DNA of 64,000 nucleotides from Ciborinia camelliae (Eukaryota; Ascomycota; Leotiomycetes; Helotiales; Sclerotiniaceae). The stretch is from NCBI GenBank assembly GCA_025890175.1, contig JANPYM010000002.1, positions 979,976-1,043,975 of the forward strand. Direction: 5' to 3'. Both the position numbers and the translations under genes were made by a program. The first letter of the stretch is position 1; the number at the start of each line of letters is the position of its first letter. Shown piece after piece: positions 58,837 through 64,000 of this stretch. Under the pieces are notes generated by a model. That model was given only the letters and a program-made list of their open reading frames with translations, was not told the DNA's origin and did no database searches.

Positions 58837-60502
58837 CCTGCATTGGCAAAATAGAAGATCAAGTTTAGAGTGTCCAAATTGTCAATAGACAATGCAAGAA
58901 GGGGTTTCTAGTAAGCTAGCGAAACAGAAATGCGCTAGATGGTAAAGACTTACAATATATGCAAGGTCAAATTGTCAAACGTGTATCAGAGTATGAGAAA
59001 ATTTTTAGAGGGGAAGATAGGAAGAGGCGACACTAAAAATCAGAAAGGGGTTATGGCTTTACTGTGCATTGCTCTCTGTGCATTGCTCTCAATCAGAAAG
59101 TCACAATAGCATCTACAGGTGCAAGAATAGAGGTGGACAGTATCCTTCAGCTCGTAGCACCTGCAAAAATACCACTGTAGTCAATCTTATTATCGAGGAA
59201 ATTTCAGAGACCCTCACACACAATGCTAGGTGAGGGATCTGGACAAGGGTCTAGTTGCGAGGATGCAGTCATGGTTGCACATCTTCAAAGAAATCCCTAC
59301 TCCAACAGTTGCTCAAATTGAAACTTCAATAATCATAAAGCTCGCCCTAGCACACCCTGGACGGAAAAGGCCACTCATCAGATCACTCCGATAGAATGAA
59401 TGGATGAAAACGCCTGTTTCAATGCCACATAACAACATTGATGATGTATTTTTGATACACCTGGATTTGGCTACCTAGAACCGAATCTAGTTAGCATTTT
59501 TCTAGACAATGATCCAGATATCTCGAGTATATTCCATGCATTAAATGAGTTGCCTGCTGGACATTCGTCAACTAGATTGAATGTGTTGTAGACATGTAGT
59601 TGAATTTATGTTGACTTGCGGCCGGATAAAATCCAATGTCGTATTCATGCCATTTATATGAAACTTAAATGCTATTTGTTCGCTTATAATAGGCTACCTC
59701 GGGGCAAGGAAGGAGTCATCCAGTAATTTAATAAGGCTTACGAGCGGCTTGACTACCGGTACCCGTAACGGGTTTCATGTACCGGTATCATAGATCATAA
59801 GAAATTCCCTAGTTATCATATTCGTCCCCCTTTTAATTTTTGTCTAGACAGTTTGAATGGACGAAGTTGCAATGTATTGATTGGGTTGCAGTAACAAACG
59901 CGCGTCCAGGGGCTATGAGTGTCGCACAGCAGATTGATACGCAATCAAGATTAATTGGCTATAGTTGACACTTATGGACCCCTAAGAAGAGAGCTGGCTG
60001 ATTTGCACATTGTACATACTTCAACTTCAACCATCCAACCTGGAGCCTGGGGAATGTGATAAATTTCGGATTTCACCAAATAAGTTAGAATACCGTCAAA
60101 CCCCAGCGAATGTGAAGGAAATGTGTCTATTGTAACGCTTCTTCTTTTGCTATGATTGCTACTCGAAAAGGCTGACGACGGGATTGCGAATGCGCTATTT
60201 TGACCAGACATTCCCATTTGCTGAATCTCTACGATATCTCCTGTTGCATGCATAATCTTAGGCACTCTGCATTTTTTTCTTTTTCTTTTGGTACCCAATA
60301 TTAGTGGTGGAAAAACAAACCGGATATTCCAATTTGTTAAATTTATACTATCGCAAGCCTCTACCCATGCCCCCAGGCAACTATACTTAACGTATCAGTT
60401 GGCTGGCATTCTATGTCGAGAGCAAATTTTGGTTGGTTGATCAATGATTTCGGTTTGAATTTTCCGCATCCAATCATATATAATGAGTATGAGCAGTTTC
60501 TA
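58837..60502. other. intergenic with one unassigned ORF
   Basis: A minus-strand frame at 59972-60298 reads ATGDIVEIQQMGMSGQNSAF and ends CTMCKSASSLLRGP. It has no ATG at its upstream end and no recognisable family. The remainder shows no coding signal. The interval may contain further pieces of the decayed cluster. Confidence 0.35.
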
Positions 60503-62110
60503 TACCTAAACAAGATCTAGTCCCACGGTTGAAGGGAACAAGGTAGTGCTCGAGTAGTTTTTCTTTTCAGTTTCTAGCCAACTCTCCAATGTGAAGACCT
60601 TGGGTTCAGGGAAGATTGTTTCATTTTGATGCGTGAGTAGAGCTGTCATGCTCACTATTGTTCCGACTGGAATTGTTTTGCCGTGACAAAGCAAAATTTC
60701 TTCTGGAAATTGTCAGCCAATACCATGGGTAACTGGATCGGCAAGACGAAGGCCCTCTTGGATAACAGTAGTCAAATACGGAAGCTTTTCTATCTCTGAT
60801 ATTGAAAGAGGTTTGGAAGGGTCTGGGATCGCGGATTTGAGCTCCTCGTGAAGGGGTTGGGCGATTGTAGAGTTCGCCGAGATATGATTTGAGGACCCTT
60901 TGAGGACGTATGCATTCGGGATCTTTAGCAAGACTTATTTTGCAGTTATATGAGGATTGCTCACGTTGTTCCAGAGCCTGCTATGACCAGACTGAAAGCT
61001 TCATCACTTATTCTGTCTCGCCCCAACTATTTTGGTGGCAATTTGTTTTCCAACAGTTCGTGAAGACAGTTCTATCGATAACTTTACTTGTTCGGGGTTC
61101 TTCATGTCTATGTAGAATGGATTCTACTTATCTGGAAAAATCCTGTACAATGTTAAAGGGAGACGTAGTTAGGATTTGTCTTGATGGCTTACCCTGCGGA
61201 AATCGAGGATGTTTGTCATGGCAAGAGCCAAGATTTTGTTGATGTTATCCTAGGAACGTCAGTATTTTCGACATATACAATGTTAGGCTAGGGGCTGATA
61301 TACCGGAAGGGAACAACTGAATCGCATCAAGTATGGTATATGAATGTTCTTTTTGGTTAGAAATTCGCCTCGATCCATTAATAATTCACATACCAATAGG
61401 CTAATGCCCAAGAACTTATCCACATCGTCAAATGACTTGCGTCCAAAATCAGCTCCTAAGATAATGTCTGGTTTTCTGGAGAAACAGTAGTCGTTGATAA
61501 TATCCAGCGTCACAGCAGCATAGAAATACTTCATGTTAAGGATTTCCCCTGATTTACATGCGGTCTCAAGCAGGTTGCAAAGTATGAGGATAGGGCGTTG
61601 AATTATGGAACCAACGTGGTTGATAGATTTCTTGGAGAAGAATGGGTTAAGAGCAACTCATCTTATACGATGGTGATCATGATCTTGTGTTCCTATAGTC
61701 TTTGTTGAACATATTGTATTGTTGTGACTAGAGAGCTAAAAAGTTCTGTGGAATCTCCGATTCCATAGAATTTAGCTCGATGACTAAGCTAGTGTACATA
61801 GAATCATCTTGTAACAACAGTCTTTTACAGATCAGAGACATGATTCAGATAAATATAGACAGTGAGTATACCGCTGGATATGGACCAAATGCCTCAGCAA
61901 CGTTTAGATGTTTTTGTGTTCGGCAATTTGACTGATTAAAAACTTCTTCAAAGAAATCAGGGTCATCGATAGCCTCGAGATTGTAATGAACGGAGTGTTG
62001 TTGTTACGAAAGGGGGTCCTTGCAGCATTGGATACCATAGATGTGGCGATACAGAAAGCTATAAAATGGTTGTTGTAATCTTCTGTCTTAGTTGAAACTG
62101 ACTGCATAAT
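60503..62110 (-). pseudogene. relic of a cytochrome P450 monooxygenase
   Basis: All P450 landmarks occur in order on the minus strand in several frames: DDPDFFEEVFNQ (about 61945), DHDHHRIR-stop-VALNPFFSKKS (about 61660), AVTLDIINDYCFSR, an I-helix segment DEAFSLVIAGSGTT followed by a stop (about 60965-61010), the ExxR helix TVIQEGLRLADPV (about 60740), IPVGTIVSMTALLTH and FPEPKVF, and the haem loop FNRGTRSCLG (about 60510-60540) in a frame shifted from the preceding one. The HR.R..LNPFFS pattern resembles trichodiene-oxygenase-like fungal P450s. A fold-back repeat (61720-61819) sits between the first two fragments. It is non-functional as it stands. Confidence 0.8.
61720..61819. repeat. fold-back repeat, copy B, inside the P450 relic
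   Basis: The segment runs from TGTTGTG to TAACAACA, giving a TGTTG/CAACA terminal inversion. Its centre is a strong stem: GAGCTAAA..GTTCTGTGGAATC pairs with GATTCCATAGAATTTAGCTC around a TCC loop. It shares the TCGATGACTAAGCTAGTGTA block with copy A at 13408-13498. No clear target-site duplication is seen. Confidence 0.65.
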
Positions 62111-63466
62111 CAGTGCTAAAAGGAGCAGAAAAGAGCTTTTCTATAGTTCGGACTCTAAAGATTGGTGTACGTATTCTTCGTGTCTTCTTTTGAATAAATG
62201 TATTGCGTGTCATGACCTTAGTTTTTCTAGTACGTGCTTCTCGCAGCCTTCACTTCTGTATAACTCAACTTGGGAGAAAGGCAATTATTTATGATAAATT
62301 AATGTTTCATGTGTAGATATTGCTATCAACTGTATTAAAGATTGGTCAGATATATAAGAAGTAGTTATGGAGTGAGTCGAAGTAGCCTAGAGATGATCAA
62401 GGAAACGTTCGCCTAATTTAGGCCCTACGTAGTGGTTCCGCTATAAATCTTGTCGCTGAAATTCAGATCAGCAATGAGTTCAATATCCCAAGGCAATATT
62501 TAAGCTATCTCCAACGATCATACTATTCTGTACTTTGACATCAAAGTCATTGGAATGAAAATCAGTTGATTAATGTTTTGCATAACTTTTATTTCACGAT
62601 GTTGGTCAAATTTGTACGGATTTTCTTGGGTATTATGATGAGTCAGCACAATGTAATAAGCGAAGATCAGAGATTTTAGACCTTTTTTGATTCACGACGA
62701 CAGACAACTATAAGGTTCCACTACCTATTGATTTGCTCTAAATTCAACAGATCCAACCAAATTCTAATGTTACGAGATTTTCCAACTAATAAACTAGTCT
62801 GCTCGCTTGCCCACAGAATATTTCCGCCTTTTCCGCTTTTCCGAGTAGACCAGATATTTGAATCCTTGAGTGAAAACTCTACGTTGACAATTTGATATCC
62901 TCGGTGTGCTTCAAGTGGTTTCTGTTAAAGATTACTTTCTCAATCTGAAAATCTCTCAATTGATATACTTTAAAAAAGAGGATCGGCAGGTTAAAACCAA
63001 GTATTACATATTGACCACCGGAGGCTACATGCTATACCTTTTCAGATGCTCTGGCTGTATGAGTAACCATTCGCGAGCCAGTCAAGGCATATATTTCATT
63101 GGTTTCACGGAAATTTTGACAGATTTGGCATTTGCTTCACCCCTATTGAGATTCCTGCTCTATTTGGTAAAGCTTGTGCTGGTATAATGAATAGTAGATA
63201 AATAGACTAGTCAGAGTCCGAATTGATTAGTCTTCACTTCTACCACCCTGCATAGGAGGAAGCACTTTGTCTACGGTACGGAAGGCTTAATAAGAAAATA
63301 TGTGTGAGTAGAGAAGAATCGAGTTCAATTCAGATTTAGAATGAATTTAATATAGATTGATTTCGAGTGGTAGAAATATCTGTCAGGGTAATTCCGAAAT
63401 GCTATACTAGAGCTAATGTATCATTTACTATTTTTCATTGTGTCTATCAAATAAGCTTCGTTGTTC
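62111..63466. other. intergenic/decayed, no gene recognised
   Basis: AT-rich sequence between the P450 and PKS relics. Only short featureless ORFs are found, the longest 93 codons at 62906-63187. Confidence 0.35.
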
Positions 63467-64000
63467 GGCCACCAAGATGCATTGGTACATTACAGCAACA
63501 GGATTGGCGAGAAAGCCACTACCTTTAATCTAGGCGTCATGATGGACGATGGCGTCTTGAGAGAGAACCCCGCCGTTATAAATGCATTGCAAGTCACGCG
63601 GCGTTGATGTGCCGCCTATAATGACACGGCTCTTATTCAAAGGAACATGAAATATCAACGAAGAAGTGAAAACAGACGTCGAAAAAGATGCAGTCACTGA
63701 CGTGGCCAGTCAACTTCATGGCTTGGCTCCACAAGAGGCAGTAGCCAATATCATCGCCAATGCACCGATGCAAAGATTAAGCAATGCTTTAGACGTCCCT
63801 ACGGCGAATTTGGATTCCTCTCGACCTCTGCATATATATGGGGTTGATTCGCTGGTCGCTGTTAAGTTGAGAAATTGGTTTAACCAAAAGCTTGACGTCG
63901 AGTTCGCAGTGTTTGAGATCTTAGGAGAGGTGTCATTCCAAGATATTGGAGCCCTGGCTGGTAGTAAAAGTAAGCTAGTAAGGGCAATTCTGAAGGGGGC
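63467..64000 (+). pseudogene. 3' remnant of a polyketide synthase (KR end and carrier domain), runs off the window
   Basis: At 63467-63607 a frame reads DALVHYSNRIGEKATTFNLG and then DDGVLRENPAVINAL, the C-terminal part of a fungal ketoreductase domain, and stops at TGA. In a different frame, from about 63654 to the window edge, follows a carrier domain with LDSSRPLHIYGVDSLVAVKL, where the serine at 63849-63851 is the phosphopantetheine site, then LRNWFNQKLDVEFAVFEI. The order KR-ACP is that of highly reducing PKSs. Most of the synthase (normally over 2000 residues) is absent upstream, and the KR-ACP linker is shortened and frameshifted, so this is a remnant unless an intron hides there. Confidence 0.75.

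Noticed and set aside
59972..60298. 108-codon minus-strand ORF
   Set aside because: No ATG at its start and no recognisable family; recorded only as an unassigned frame in the decayed region.
1..64000. CRISPR arrays, bacterial operons, prophage
   Set aside because: The window is clearly fungal nuclear DNA with spliceosomal introns; the tandem repeats lack the spacer structure of CRISPR.

Overview
The window is nuclear DNA from a filamentous ascomycete. Genes carry short introns (about 45-230 bp, GT..AG), the proteins belong to typical fungal families (2EXR, fungal rhodopsin-like, NmrA-like, Ams2/Spt21-type GATA factor, VAC8, MFAP1, ALB1), and secondary-metabolism relics and RIP-like C-to-T stop codons are present. 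The mix of families and the intergenic runs built on ACCTACCTAGGTA suggest a Leotiomycete, perhaps Sclerotiniaceae (Botrytis/Sclerotinia type). That placement is inference from general familiarity, not from a search.

Layout. 1-4 kb: the 3' part of a GATA-type regulator and, convergent with it, RFA3. 4-19 kb: an accessory, repeat-rich stretch with a diverged minisatellite, the relic of a SNF2-type ATPase, one intact 2EXR gene, a degenerate repeat-encoding ORF, a solo-LTR-like sequence, a fold-back repeat, an 18-bp minisatellite and a gene desert of over 4 kb. 19-21.6 kb: two divergently transcribed mitoribosomal genes (uL4m and mL38). 22.4-27 kb: an MFS-transporter relic, an NmrA-like gene and a zinc alcohol dehydrogenase. 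28-36.6 kb: a membrane/coiled-coil protein of unknown function, a large RhoGAP protein and the AMPK gamma subunit SNF4, all on the minus strand. 36.6-40.3 kb: a long intergenic region. 40.3-54 kb: a dense housekeeping block with VAC8, mitochondrial IF3, IMP1, MFAP1, ALB1, a membrane-anchored ubiquitin protease and a tyrosine phosphatase. 54-64 kb: an accessory end with a solo LTR with target-site duplication, an 18-bp minisatellite, a nearly intact but stop-bearing alpha/beta-hydrolase, an apparently intact rhodopsin-like membrane protein, a cytochrome P450 relic and the end of a polyketide synthase (KR remnant plus carrier domain).

How it fits together. The core genes serve mitochondrial translation and protein maturation (uL4m, mL38, IF3m, IMP1), ribosome assembly (ALB1), splicing (MFAP1), replication (RFA3), glucose signalling (SNF4), the vacuole (VAC8), Rho signalling, deubiquitination and phosphotyrosine signalling. 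Four of the mitochondrial genes sit in two head-to-head pairs with 170-200 bp promoters. The right end reads as a decayed secondary-metabolite cluster (PKS, P450, hydrolase) invaded by repeats. Repeat families occur in both accessory arms (LTR at 11.1 and 55.9 kb; fold-back element at 13.4 and 61.7 kb), so the core block is flanked by related transposon debris. Exon boundaries were inferred by eye from splice signals and reading-frame continuity.
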